This document shows, in pieces, positions 33,940 through 41,987 of a stretch of 64,000 bases of DNA. Source of the stretch: DASZUK01 sp963745595 (lineage in GTDB: Bacteria; Actinomycetota; Acidimicrobiia; Acidimicrobiales; RAAP-2); NCBI GenBank assembly GCA_963745595.1, contig CAVUYB010000007.1, positions 434,001 through 498,000 on the forward strand, in the 5' to 3' direction. A program made the position numbers and the translations under genes. The first letter of the stretch is position 1; the number at the start of each line of letters is the position of its first letter. Below the pieces are notes generated by a model. The model ran no database searches. It had not been told where the DNA came from and saw only the letters and a list, made by a program, of their open reading frames with translations.

Positions 33940-35406
33940 TCAGTCCCCGATATAGCTCATGACGTGCTTGACGCGGGTGTAGTCCTCGAAACCGTAGACG
34001 GAGAGGTCCTTGCCGTAGCCGGAGTGCTTGAAGCCGCCGTGCGGCATCTCGGCGACGAGCGGGATGTGGGTGTTGATCCAGACACAGCCGAAGTCGAGGT
34101 CGCGGGCCATCCGCATGGCGCGGCCGTGGTCCTTCGTCCACACGCTCGACGCCAGCCCGTACTGCACGCCGTTGGCCCACTCGAGGGCCTGGGCCTCGTC
34201 GTCGAACGCCTGCACCGTGACGACCGGCCCGAAGATCTCCTGCTGGACCATCTCGTCGTCCTGGCGCAGCCCGGCGACGACCGTGGGGGCGAAGCAGTAG
34301 CCGCGATCGCCGACGGCGTCGCCGCCGGTCAGTACGCGGGCGTGGTCCGGGACGCGGCGCAGGAACCCCTGCACTCGGTCGAGCTGGTCGGCGTTGTTGA
34401 GCGGGCCGAAGTCGGCGTCGACGACGTCGGTGCCACCGACCACCTGCGACCGGGCCTGCTCGACCAGGGCCTCGAGCAGGTCGTGATGGACGCGTGGCCC
34501 GGCGAGGACACGGGTGGCGGCGGTGCAGTCCTGTCCGGCGTTGAAGTACGCCGCGCCGGCGATCCCCTCGGCGGTCGAGGCGACGTCGGCGTCGTCGAAG
34601 ACGATCACCGGCGCCTTGCCGCCGAGCTCGAGGTGGACCCGCTTCAGGTCGGCCGCGGCGGCCGTCGCCACCTCGGTGCCGGCCCGGACACTGCCGGTGA
34701 TCGAGACCATCGCCGGCACCGGGTGCTCGACCAGGGCGCGCCCGGTGTCGCGGTCCCCGCAGACGACGTTCAAGACGCCGGCCGGGACGTGCTCGGCGAC
34801 GATCTCGGCCAGCAGCAACGTGCTGGCCGGCGTCGTGTCCGACGGCTTCAGCACCATCGTGTTGCCGGCGGCCAGCGCGGGGGCCCACTTCCAGACGGCC
34901 ATCATCATCGGGTAGTTCCACGGCGTCACCGCGCCGCAGACGCCGATCGGCTCGCGGCGGACGTACGAGGTGTGCCCGGCGAGGTACTCACCGGCCGACC
35001 GGCCTTCGAGCAGCCGGGCCGCGCCGGCGAAGAAGCGGATCTGGTCGACCATCGGCGGGATCTCCTCCGACATCGTCAGGGCGAACGGCTTCCCGGTGTT
35101 CGTGCCCTCGGTCCGCACGAGCTCGTCGGCGCGGGCCTCGATGGCGTCGGCGATCCGGAACAGGGCGAGGCTCCGCTCCGACGGCGTCGTCCGCTTCCAT
35201 TCGGCGAACGCGTCGGCCGCGCTGCGGACGGCCCGGTCGACGTCGCCCGGACCGGACACCGGGGCGTCGGCGTACGGCTCGCCGGTGCTCGGGTCGACGA
35301 CCGGCGCGGTCGGACCGTCGTCGGCGGCGACGTAGCGGCCACCGACGAAATTCCGCAGCGCCGGTCGTCCAGCTGCCGGCCGCCCGATCTCCGTCCCCGT
35401 GCTCAT
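33940..35406 (-). CDS. Aldehyde dehydrogenase (aminobutyraldehyde/gamma-glutamyl-aminobutyraldehyde dehydrogenase-like)
   Basis: 488 residues from ATG 35406, preferred over an upstream in-frame ATG at 35463 because GAGGGCAGGG supplies a ribosome-binding site at the right distance. ALDH landmarks: VTPWNYPMMMAVWKWAPALAAGN, ITGSVRAGTEVA (NAD loop), general base Glu260 in HLELGGK, nucleophile Cys294 in NAGQDCTAATR, EIFGPVVTV and the C-terminal GGFKHSGYGKDLSVYGFEDYTRVKHVM. The GQDC and the overall pattern resemble aminobutyraldehyde (PatD/PuuC) dehydrogenases. With the divergent Lrp-aminotransferase-oxidase operon this suggests polyamine or GABA catabolism. Divergent from the Lrp gene over ~230 bases. 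Confidence 0.87.
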   Translation of the reverse strand: MSTGTEIGRPAAGRPALRNFVGGRYVAADDGPTAPVVDPSTGEPYADAPVSGPGDVDRAVRSAADAFAEWKRTTPSERSLALFRIADAIEARADELVRTEGTNTGKPFALTMSEEIPPMVDQIRFFAGAARLLEGRSAGEYLAGHTSYVRREPIGVCGAVTPWNYPMMMAVWKWAPALAAGNTMVLKPSDTTPASTLLLAEIVAEHVPAGVLNVVCGDRDTGRALVEHPVPAMVSITGSVRAGTEVATAAAADLKRVHLELGGKAPVIVFDDADVASTAEGIAGAAYFNAGQDCTAATRVLAGPRVHHDLLEALVEQARSQVVGGTDVVDADFGPLNNADQLDRVQGFLRRVPDHARVLTGGDAVGDRGYCFAPTVVAGLRQDDEMVQQEIFGPVVTVQAFDDEAQALEWANGVQYGLASSVWTKDHGRAMRMARDLDFGCVWINTHIPLVAEMPHGGFKHSGYGKDLSVYGFEDYTRVKHVMSYIGD

Positions 35407-35534
35407 TGCGACCCTGCCCTCATTGCCGGCGGAGCGTCCGGACGCCGGTACCGACGCCTCCATCCAGAATCACAGAGAATCGTTCGCCCGACAAGCGATA
35501 ACGTAGAAGTCTCGGTCATCGACGCCGAAAACCC

Positions 35535-35562
35535 TTGACTCCGCTACCTCATATGACAGAAT
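35535..35562 (+). promoter_or_regulatory. Candidate sigma-70-type promoter of the Lrp-aminotransferase operon
   Basis: TTGACT (35535-35540), a 16-base spacer and CAGAAT (35557-35562), in an AT-rich patch between the divergent aldehyde dehydrogenase and Lrp genes. The predicted start near 35569 leaves a ~65-base leader before the Lrp ATG. Confidence 0.45.
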
Positions 35563-35633
35563 TCGACTAAAGAGACCGTCGCCCACGACGGACGTCGTTC
35601 CGACGGTCACGGCCCGGGGGGCCCGACGAGATC

Positions 35634-36239
35634 ATGCCTGCCAACACCAACCGCAATGCCGACACCGACCGGGACACCCACACGGGCGACGGCCCCGGCG
35701 ACACGGACGACAGTCTGGGCGACGCGGGTGACGGCCCCGGCGACACGGACGACGGTCTGGGCGGCGTCGATGCCGGATCGGGCCTGCCGTCAGGACTGCT
35801 CGACGATGCCAACCGGGCGATCATCGAAGCCCTCCAACGCGACGGGCGTCGGGCGTACGGGGCGATCGCCAACGAGGTCGGGCTGTCGGAAGCCGCGGTG
35901 CGCCGCCGCGTCCAACGGCTGCGCGAGAACGGCATCATCCAGATCGTCGCGGTGACGGACCCGCTGCAGCTCGGCTTCCACCGCCAGGCGATGGTCGGCA
36001 TCCGGGTGGAGGGTGACGTCCGTCAAGTGGCGGCGAAGGTGAGCGCGCTCGAGGAGGTCGACTACGTCGTCATGTGCGCCGGGTCGTTCGACCTCCTGGC
36101 CGAGGTGGTCTGCGAGGACGACGACCGCCTGCTGCACCTCTTGAACGACTCGATCCGGTCGATCCCGGGCATCCGGTCGACCGAGACGTTCCTCTATCTG
36201 AAGCTGGCCAAACAGACCTACACGTGGGGTACTCGATGA
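35634..36239 (+). CDS. Lrp/AsnC-family transcriptional regulator with acidic repeat N-terminus
   Basis: 201 residues. The first ~55 are an unusual acidic, disordered extension containing two 14-residue repeats (GDGPGDTDDSLGDA and GDGPGDTDDGLGGV). Then the usual Lrp layout: LLDDANRAIIEALQRDGRRAYGAIANEVGLSEAAVRRRVQRL (winged HTH, quoted as class) and the RAM ligand domain with VMCAGSFDLLAEVVCED and IPGIRSTETFLYLKLAKQ. Its TGA overlaps the ATG of the aminotransferase (ATGA 36236-36239), so regulator and enzyme are translationally coupled. Likely senses an amino acid or polyamine-derived metabolite and controls this operon and the divergent aldehyde dehydrogenase. Confidence 0.88.
   Translation: MPANTNRNADTDRDTHTGDGPGDTDDSLGDAGDGPGDTDDGLGGVDAGSGLPSGLLDDANRAIIEALQRDGRRAYGAIANEVGLSEAAVRRRVQRLRENGIIQIVAVTDPLQLGFHRQAMVGIRVEGDVRQVAAKVSALEEVDYVVMCAGSFDLLAEVVCEDDDRLLHLLNDSIRSIPGIRSTETFLYLKLAKQTYTWGTR
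35688..35771 (+). repeat. 42-bp tandem duplication inside the Lrp gene
   Basis: Two adjacent 42-bp units (35688/35730 phase) differing at a few positions encode the acidic 14-residue repeats. In-frame, so the gene is not disrupted. Confidence 0.8.
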
Positions 36240-37633
36240 CCGACATCGCACCCATCTCGGGCACCGTCGACGACAACTCGCTGAGCGAGCGCGCCCAGCG
36301 GAACCTCTGGATGCACTTCACGCGCCTCGGCGCGTACGGGCCGCACCACGAGGTGCCGGTGATGGTACGCGGGGAAGGTCCGTACGTCTGGGACCAGAAC
36401 GGCAAGCGCTACCTCGACGGCCTGGCCGGGCTCTTCACGAGCCAGATCGGCCACGGTCGGACGGAGCTGGCGGAGGCCGCGTCGAAGCAGGCGTCCGAGC
36501 TGGCGTACTTCCCGCTCTGGACGTACGCGCACCCCCGGGCGATCGACCTGGCCGAGCGGATAGCCAGCCTGACGCCGGGCGACCTCAACCGGGTCTTCTT
36601 CACGACGGGCGGGTCCGAAGCCGTCGAGTCGGCCTGGAAGCTGGCCCGGCAGTACTTCCGGTTGACCGGCCAACCGTCGCGGACGAAGGTCGTCAGCCGC
36701 AACATCGCGTACCACGGGACGACGTTCGGCGCCCTCTCGCTCACCGGCATCCCGGAGCTGAAGACGCCGTTCGAGCCGCTCGTGCCCGGCTCGATCAAGG
36801 TACCGAACACGAACTTCTACCGGGCCGACGAGCACGGTGACGACCTCGTCGCGTTCGGTCGGTGGGCGGCGGACGAGATCGAGCGGGCGATCGAGCGCGA
36901 GGGCGCGGACACGGTCGCCGCGGTCTACCTCGAGCCGGTGCAGAACGCCGGCGGCTGCTTCCCGCCGCCGCCGGGGTACTTCGCCCGGGTCCGCGAGATC
37001 TGCGACCGCCACGGCGTCCTGCTCGTCTCCGACGAGGTCATCTGCGCGTTCGGCCGGCTCGGCGAGTACTTCGGCTCGACCAGGTACGGCTACCAGCCGG
37101 ACATCATCACGGTGGCCAAGGGGCTGACGAGCGGCTACGCGCCGCTCGGCGCGATGATCGCCAGCGACCGCCTCGTCGAGCCGTTCCTCCACGGCGACGC
37201 GAGCTTCGCCCACGGCTTCACGTTCGCCGGCCACCCGGTGAGCTGCGCGGTGGCGATGGCCAACCTCGACGTCTTCGAGCGCGACGGCATCCTCGACCAC
37301 GTCCGGGCGACCCAGGACCGGTTCCGCGCCGCACTGGAGGGCCTGTACGACCTGCCGATCGTCGGCGAGGTCCGCGGCGACGGGTTCTTCTACGGCATCG
37401 AGCTCGTCAAGGACAAAACGACGAAGGCGACGTTCGGCGACGACGAGAGCGAGTCGCTCCTGCGGGGCTTCCTCTCCGGCGCGCTGTTCGACGCCGGCCT
37501 CATCTGCCGGGCCGACGACCGCGGCGACCCGGTCGTGCAGCTCTCGCCGCCGCTCATCTGCGGTCAGACGGAGATCGACCTGATCGCCGAGATCCTCCGG
37601 GACGTGCTCGCCGAGGCCTGGCGTCGCATCTAG
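36236..37633 (+). CDS. Class III (omega) aminotransferase, aspartate aminotransferase family
   Basis: 465 residues from the ATG coupled to the Lrp stop. PLP fold-type I landmarks: YLDGLAGLFTSQIGHGR, FFTTGGSEAVESAWKLARQYF, YHGTTFGALSLTG, EPVQNAGGCFPPPPGYF, VSDEVICAFGRLGEYF and the PLP lysine Lys295 in TVAKGLTSGYAPLGA. The sequence is of the putrescine/beta-alanine/GABA:pyruvate type used to convert terminal amines to aldehydes. Together with the downstream oxidase, the divergent aldehyde dehydrogenase and alanine dehydrogenase it suits polyamine or omega-amino acid degradation with pyruvate as amino acceptor. It is the complete copy; a 5'-truncated duplicate follows at 38092-39264. Confidence 0.9.
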   Translation: MTDIAPISGTVDDNSLSERAQRNLWMHFTRLGAYGPHHEVPVMVRGEGPYVWDQNGKRYLDGLAGLFTSQIGHGRTELAEAASKQASELAYFPLWTYAHPRAIDLAERIASLTPGDLNRVFFTTGGSEAVESAWKLARQYFRLTGQPSRTKVVSRNIAYHGTTFGALSLTGIPELKTPFEPLVPGSIKVPNTNFYRADEHGDDLVAFGRWAADEIERAIEREGADTVAAVYLEPVQNAGGCFPPPPGYFARVREICDRHGVLLVSDEVICAFGRLGEYFGSTRYGYQPDIITVAKGLTSGYAPLGAMIASDRLVEPFLHGDASFAHGFTFAGHPVSCAVAMANLDVFERDGILDHVRATQDRFRAALEGLYDLPIVGEVRGDGFFYGIELVKDKTTKATFGDDESESLLRGFLSGALFDAGLICRADDRGDPVVQLSPPLICGQTEIDLIAEILRDVLAEAWRRI

Positions 37634-37675
37634 GCGGCCGGCCCTCGATGACGCCAGCCAGTTGACGACAAGCCG

Positions 37676-38049
37676 GTGACGTCGGTCGGTCCGTACCGAC
37701 GGCTCTCGCTGTGGTGGGACGAGGTCGGCGATCCGCTGGCCGATCGGCCGGCGCTCGATCGTGACCTCGATGTCGACGTGGCGATCGTCGGCGCGGGCTT
37801 CACCGGGCTGTGGACGGCCCACTCGCTGCTCGTCGCCGACTCGTCGCTCCGGGTGGCGGTGCTCGAGCGGGAGGTGGCGGGCTTCGGCGCGTCCGGCCGC
37901 AACGGCGGGTGGTGCTCGGCCCTCTTCCCGGCGTCCGACGCCCGCATCGCCCGCGACCACGGCGAGGCCGCGGCCCGGGCGATCGCGAGGCGATGCAGGC
38001 GACCGTCGACGAGGTCGGGCGGGTGACGGCCGACGAGGGCATCGACTGA
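37676..38049 (+). pseudogene. DAO-type FAD oxidoreductase, 5' fragment (copy A)
   Basis: GTG start 37676. Matches the full copy at 39307 through the FAD-binding VAIVGAGFTGLWTAHSLL and ASGRNGGWCSALFPASDARIARDHG, then has a one-base deletion at ~37984 and loses homology at ~38050 after ATADEGID-equivalent sequence. Only ~120 of ~475 residues remain, so it cannot be functional. It is followed by ~43 bases of unmatched, AT-richer filler and the truncated aminotransferase duplicate. Confidence 0.88.
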
Positions 38050-38091
38050 CTTGCAAGGGCGGACGTGTGTGGCAGGATAACGGATATAAAT
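38050..38091. other. Filler at the junction of the aminotransferase/oxidase tandem duplication
   Basis: About 42 bases with weak, gapped similarity to the continuation of the oxidase gene on the left and to the aminotransferase on the right (AAGGGCGG shared, then AT-rich GGATAACGGATATAAAT). It marks where the right end of one copy was joined to the left end of the next. Confidence 0.6.
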
Positions 38092-39264
38092 CGGAGCTGG
38101 CGGAAGCCGCGTCGAAGCAGGCGTCCGAGCTGGCGTACTTCCCGCTCTGGACGTACGCGCACCCTCGGGCGATCGAGTCTGGCCGAGCGGATAGCCAGCC
38201 TGACGCCGGGCGACCTCAACCGGGTCTTCTTCACGACGGGCGGGTCCGAAGCCGTCGAGTCGGCCTGGAAGCTGGCCCGGCAGTACTTCCGGTTGACCGG
38301 CCAACCGTCGCGGACGAAGGTCGTCAGCCGCAACATCGCGTACCACGGGACGACGTTCGGCGCCCTCTCGCTCACGGGCATCCCGGAGCTGAAGACGCCG
38401 TTCGAGCCGCTCGTGCCCGGCTCGATCAAGGTGCCGAACACGAACTTCTACCGGGCCGACGAGCACGGCGACGACCTCGTCGCGTTCGGGCGGTGGGCAG
38501 CGGACGAGATCGAGCGGGCGATCGAGCGCGAGGGCGCGGACACGGTCGCCGCGGTCTACCTCGAGCCGGTGCAGAACGCCGGCGGCTGCTTCCCGCCGCC
38601 GCCGGGGTACTTCGCCCGGGTCCGCGAGATCTGCGACCGCCACGGCGTCCTGCTCGTCTCCGACGAGGTCATCTGCGCGTTCGGCCGGCTCGGCGAGTAC
38701 TTCGGGTCGGCCAGGTACGGCTACCAACCGGACATCATCACGGTGGCCAAGGGGTTGACGAGCGGCTACGCGCCGCTCGGCGCGATGATCGCCAGCGACC
38801 GCCTGGTCGAGCCGTTCCTCCACGGCGACGCGAGCTTCGCCCACGGCTTCACGTTCGCCGGCCACCCGGTGAGCTGCGCGGTGGCGATGGCCAACCTCGA
38901 CGTCTTCGAGCGCGACGGCATCCTCGACCACGTCCGGACGACCCAGGACCGGTTCCGCGCCGCACTCGAGGGGCTGTACGACCTGCCGATCGTCGGCGAG
39001 GTCCGGGGCGACGGGTTCTTCTACGGCATCGAGCTGGTCAAGGACAAAACGACGAAGGCGACGTTCGACGACGACGAGAGCGAGTCGCTCCTGCGGGGCT
39101 TCCTCTCCGGCGCGCTGTTCGACGCCGGCCTCATCTGCCGGGCCGACGACCGCGGCGACCCGGTCGTGCAGCTCTCGCCGCCGCTCATCTGCGGCGAGAC
39201 GGAGATCGACCTGATCGCCGAGATCCTCCGGGACGTGCTCGCCGAGGCCTGGCGTCGCATCTAG
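38092..39264 (+). pseudogene. Class III aminotransferase, 5'-truncated and frameshifted duplicate (copy B)
   Basis: Homology to the complete aminotransferase begins at its residue ~76 (ELAEAASKQASEL) and continues to the shared C-terminus LAEAWRRI. There is an extra base at ~38177 (HPRAIES then frame change to LAERIASLTPG). It lacks the N-terminal segment that forms part of the active site and dimer interface, so it is most likely inactive, although PLP-lysine region and the rest are conserved. Copies differ at scattered third-codon positions. Confidence 0.88.
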
Positions 39265-39306
39265 GCGACCAGCCCTCGATGACGCCAGGCCGTTGACGAC
39301 AGGCCG

Positions 39307-40732
39307 GTGACGTCCGTCGGGCCGTACCGGCGGCTCTCGCTGTGGTGGGACGAGATCGGCGACCCGCTCGCCGACCGGCCGGCGCTCGATCGTGACCTCG
39401 ACGTCGACGTGGCGATCGTCGGCGCGGGCTTCACCGGGCTGTGGACGGCCCACTCGCTGCTCGTCGCCGACCCGTCGCTCCGGGTGGCGGTGCTCGAACG
39501 AGAGGTGGCCGGCTTCGGCGCGTCCGGCCGCAACGGCGGGTGGTGCTCGGCCCTCTTCCCGGCGTCCGACGCCCGCATCGCCCGCGACCACGGCGAGGCC
39601 GCGGCCCGGGCGATGCGCGAGGCGATGCAGGCGACCGTCGACGAGGTCGGGCGGGTGACGGCCGACGAGGGCATCGACTGCCACTTCGCCAAGGGCGGCA
39701 CGGTCGTCGTCGCCCGCAGCCGGGCCCAGGTGACACGGGCCCAGGCCGCGATCGCCGAGGCCCGGGCGCACGGCGCGGGGGAAGAGGACCTGCGCTGGCT
39801 CGACGCCGCCGAAGCCCGGCGCCGGCTCGGTGCGACCCGCGTGCTCGGCGCCACGTACACGCCGCACGGCGCGGCGCTGCAGCCGGCGCGGCTCGCCCGC
39901 GGGCTGGCCGACGCGGTCGAACGGCGCGGCGGGACGATCTACGAACGGACCCCGGTGACGGCCATCGAAGAGGGAGGACCGCCGGCGACGGCCGGCGGGT
40001 CGGCGCGGCGGCCCACGGTCCGCGACGCCCGGCGGCACGGTGACGGCCGACGTCGTCGTCCGAGCGGTCGAGGGGTGGACGCCCCAGCTGCCGGGGTACG
40101 AGCGGGCGCTCGTGCCGGTGTACTCGCTCATGATCGCCACCGAGCCGCTCGACGACGCGTTCTGGGACGGCGCGGGGTTGACGGACCGGGCGACGTTCTC
40201 CGACCACCGGCACCTGATCGTCTACGGGCAGCGGACCGCGGACGGGCGGATCGCCTTCGGCGGCCGCGGGGCGCCGTACCACTTCGGCTCGGCGGTCCGG
40301 CTGGCCTTCGACCAGGACCCGAAGGTCCACCGGGCCCTCCGGCGGGCACTCGTCGAGCTGTTCCCGGCGTTGGCCGACGTGTCGATCACCCACACGTGGG
40401 GTGGTCCGCTCGGCGTCCCCCGCGACTGGTTCGCGTCGGTCGGCCTCGACCGGTCGACCGGGCTCGCCTGGGCCGGTGGCTACGTCGGCGACGGCGTGTC
40501 GACGGCCAACCTGGCCGGTCGGACGCTGGCCGACCTGATCCTCGGCCACGACAGCGACCTGGTCCGCCTCCCGTGGGTCGGCCACCGCTCGCCCTCGTGG
40601 GAACCGGAGCCGCTGCGCTGGCTCGGCGTCAACGCCGGCCGGCGAGCGGTCGAGGCGGCCGATCGGACCGAGGCCCGACGCGGCCGGCCGAGCCGGCTGG
40701 CCACCGCGGTCGGCCGGTTCCTCGGCAGCTGA
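39307..40732 (+). CDS. DAO-type FAD-dependent oxidoreductase (gamma-glutamylputrescine oxidase-like), one-base frameshift near 40024
   Basis: GTG start (VTSVGPYRRLSLWWDE). FAD dinucleotide motif VAIVGAGFTGLWTAHSLL at ~33-50, then FGASGRNGGWCSALFP and CHFAKGGTVVVARS. One surplus base at ~40024 (PTVR to TPGGTVTADVVV) separates it from the second half: YSLMIATEPLDD, ITHTWGGPLGV and AGGYVGDGVSTANLAGR, the C-terminal FAD contact. Corrected length ~474 residues. The SLWWDE opening and the domain order match gamma-glutamylputrescine oxidases and related amine oxidases that make an aldehyde, H2O2 and ammonia. It is the only full-length copy in the window. Confidence 0.83.
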
Positions 40733-40786
40733 CCCGGCCGGGGCCGGCCCGGGCGGGCGAGACCGGGCCGCCCGTACACTCGGCCG

Positions 40787-41242
40787 GTGACCACCGACCG
40801 GGAAGCCATCACCGATCTCGTCTACGCCTACGCCGAACGGATCGACGTCGGGGACTTCGAGGGCGTCGCCGACCTGTTCGCCGAGGCCGAGCTCACCTTC
40901 GAGGGGTTCGCCGAGGGCCGGCCGGGGCGGGAGAAGATCCTGGCCATGTACGAGGCGAGCACCCGCCGCTACGACGACGGCACGCCGCGCACCAAGCACG
41001 TGATGACCAACGTCGTCGTCGAGGTCGACGACGACCGCCGGTCGGCCACCGCCCGGACCTACTTCACCGTGCTCCAAGCCGTTCCTGGCGTGTTCAGTCT
41101 CCAGCCGATCATCGCCGGCCGGTACCGCGACGCCTTCGCCCGCACCGACGGCTCGTGGCGGTTCGCCCACCGCCACATGCTCGTCGACCTGGTCGGCGAC
41201 CTGAGCCAGCACATGCTCGGCGACGTGCCCGATCTTTCCTGA
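40787..41242 (+). CDS. SnoaL-like (NTF2-fold) protein
   Basis: 151 residues from GTG (VTTDREAITDLVYAYAERIDVGDF). The pattern helix-DFEGVADLFAEAELTFEG, TKHVMTNVVVEVDDD, SATARTYFTVLQ, IIAGRYRDAFARTDGSWRF, HRHMLVDLVGDLS is the SnoaL_4 group of dehydratase/isomerase-like or simple binding proteins. Function not predictable. Starts 54 bases after the oxidase stop, so possibly cotranscribed with the amine-catabolism operon. Confidence 0.82.
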   Translation: MTTDREAITDLVYAYAERIDVGDFEGVADLFAEAELTFEGFAEGRPGREKILAMYEASTRRYDDGTPRTKHVMTNVVVEVDDDRRSATARTYFTVLQAVPGVFSLQPIIAGRYRDAFARTDGSWRFAHRHMLVDLVGDLSQHMLGDVPDLS

Positions 41243-41283
41243 CCGTGCGCCTCTTTACTCTCCGCCGACCGGCGCCGATCACG

Positions 41284-41321
41284 GTGACGCTCATACCCCA
41301 ATGGTGGCATAATGGTGGTAT
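41284..41321 (+). promoter_or_regulatory. Leaderless promoter with direct repeats for the MazEF-like operon
   Basis: GTGACG (41284-41289), an 18-base spacer and CATAAT (41308-41313); transcription would begin about at the antitoxin ATG (41320), giving a leaderless mRNA. Two direct repeats ATGGTGGCAT / ATGGTGGTAT (41301-41310, 41312-41321) flank the -10 box and overlap the start codon, a good position for antitoxin autorepression. Confidence 0.5.
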
Positions 41322-41556
41322 GGCCCGGGTACGAGTGAGCACGACGGTCGACGAGCACCTCCTGGCGAGAGCCCGCCAGGCCCGATCGACAGCGACCGAC
41401 GCCGCGCTCCTCGACGAGGCCCTCGAGACGTTGCTGGCCCGGCACCGGGCGGCCGAGATCGACGCCAGCTACTCGGCCTACGACGTCCACCCGCTCGACG
41501 AACCCGACGAGTGGGGAGACCTGGCGTCGTTCCAAAAAGCCGCCGCCGCGTCGTGA
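41320..41556 (+). CDS. Ribbon-helix-helix-like antitoxin of the MazEF pair
   Basis: 78 residues from ATG 41320 (MARVRVSTTVDEHLLARARQA). The short N-terminal strand followed by two helices (TDAALLDEALETLLARHR) suggests a ribbon-helix-helix DNA-binding domain. The acidic C-terminal tail (YDVHPLDEPDEWGDLASF) is of the kind that occupies the MazF groove. Its TGA overlaps the toxin GTG (GTGA at 41553-41556), typical toxin-antitoxin coupling. Confidence 0.82.
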   Translation: MARVRVSTTVDEHLLARARQARSTATDAALLDEALETLLARHRAAEIDASYSAYDVHPLDEPDEWGDLASFQKAAAAS

Positions 41557-41918
41557 CATCGCTGCCTTCCCGCGGCGACGTCTGGTGGTGCGAGCTCGCC
41601 GACGTGGGCCGCCGGCCGGTCGTCGTCCTGTCCCGGGACGCCGCCATCCCGCGGCTCCGCCGCGCCCTCGTCGCCCCATGCACGACGACGATCCGCGGCC
41701 TGGCCAGCGAGGTCGTGCTCGAGCCCGGCGACGACCCGATCCCCCGCCGCTCGGGCGTCAACCTCGACTCGGTCGAAAACGTGCCGGTGGCCGTCCTCGT
41801 CGATCGGCTCGGCCGGCTCAGCGGCGAACGGATGCATCAGATCTGCGGCGCGCTGGCCGCGGCCGTCGACTGCGACGGCGCCGTGGTGCCCAACCCCGGA
41901 ACGCTTGCTCCGGGGTAA
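41553..41918 (+). CDS. MazF/PemK-family mRNA interferase toxin
   Basis: 121 residues from the coupled GTG (VTSLPSRGDVWWCELADVG). The family core is clear: RGDVWWCELAD (loop with catalytic basic/acidic residues), RRPVVVLSRDAAIP, VAPCTTTIRGLASEVVLE (the conserved T-T-x-R), SGVNLDSVENVPVAVLVDRLGRLS and the C-terminal helix. MazF toxins cut single-stranded mRNA at short motifs; the recognised sequence is unknown. Confidence 0.9.
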   Translation: MTSLPSRGDVWWCELADVGRRPVVVLSRDAAIPRLRRALVAPCTTTIRGLASEVVLEPGDDPIPRRSGVNLDSVENVPVAVLVDRLGRLSGERMHQICGALAAAVDCDGAVVPNPGTLAPG

Positions 41919-41987
41919 CCCGACACCGCCCGGTGGCCCGGACGCCCCCACCGATACCGGCGGGGAATCCGACGGGCCGGTTGTCGG

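Noticed and set aside
37630..40140. 836-codon minus-strand ORF across the duplicated aminotransferase/oxidase region
   Set aside because: It is antisense to well-conserved genes and its sequence is low-complexity Arg/Gly/Asp.
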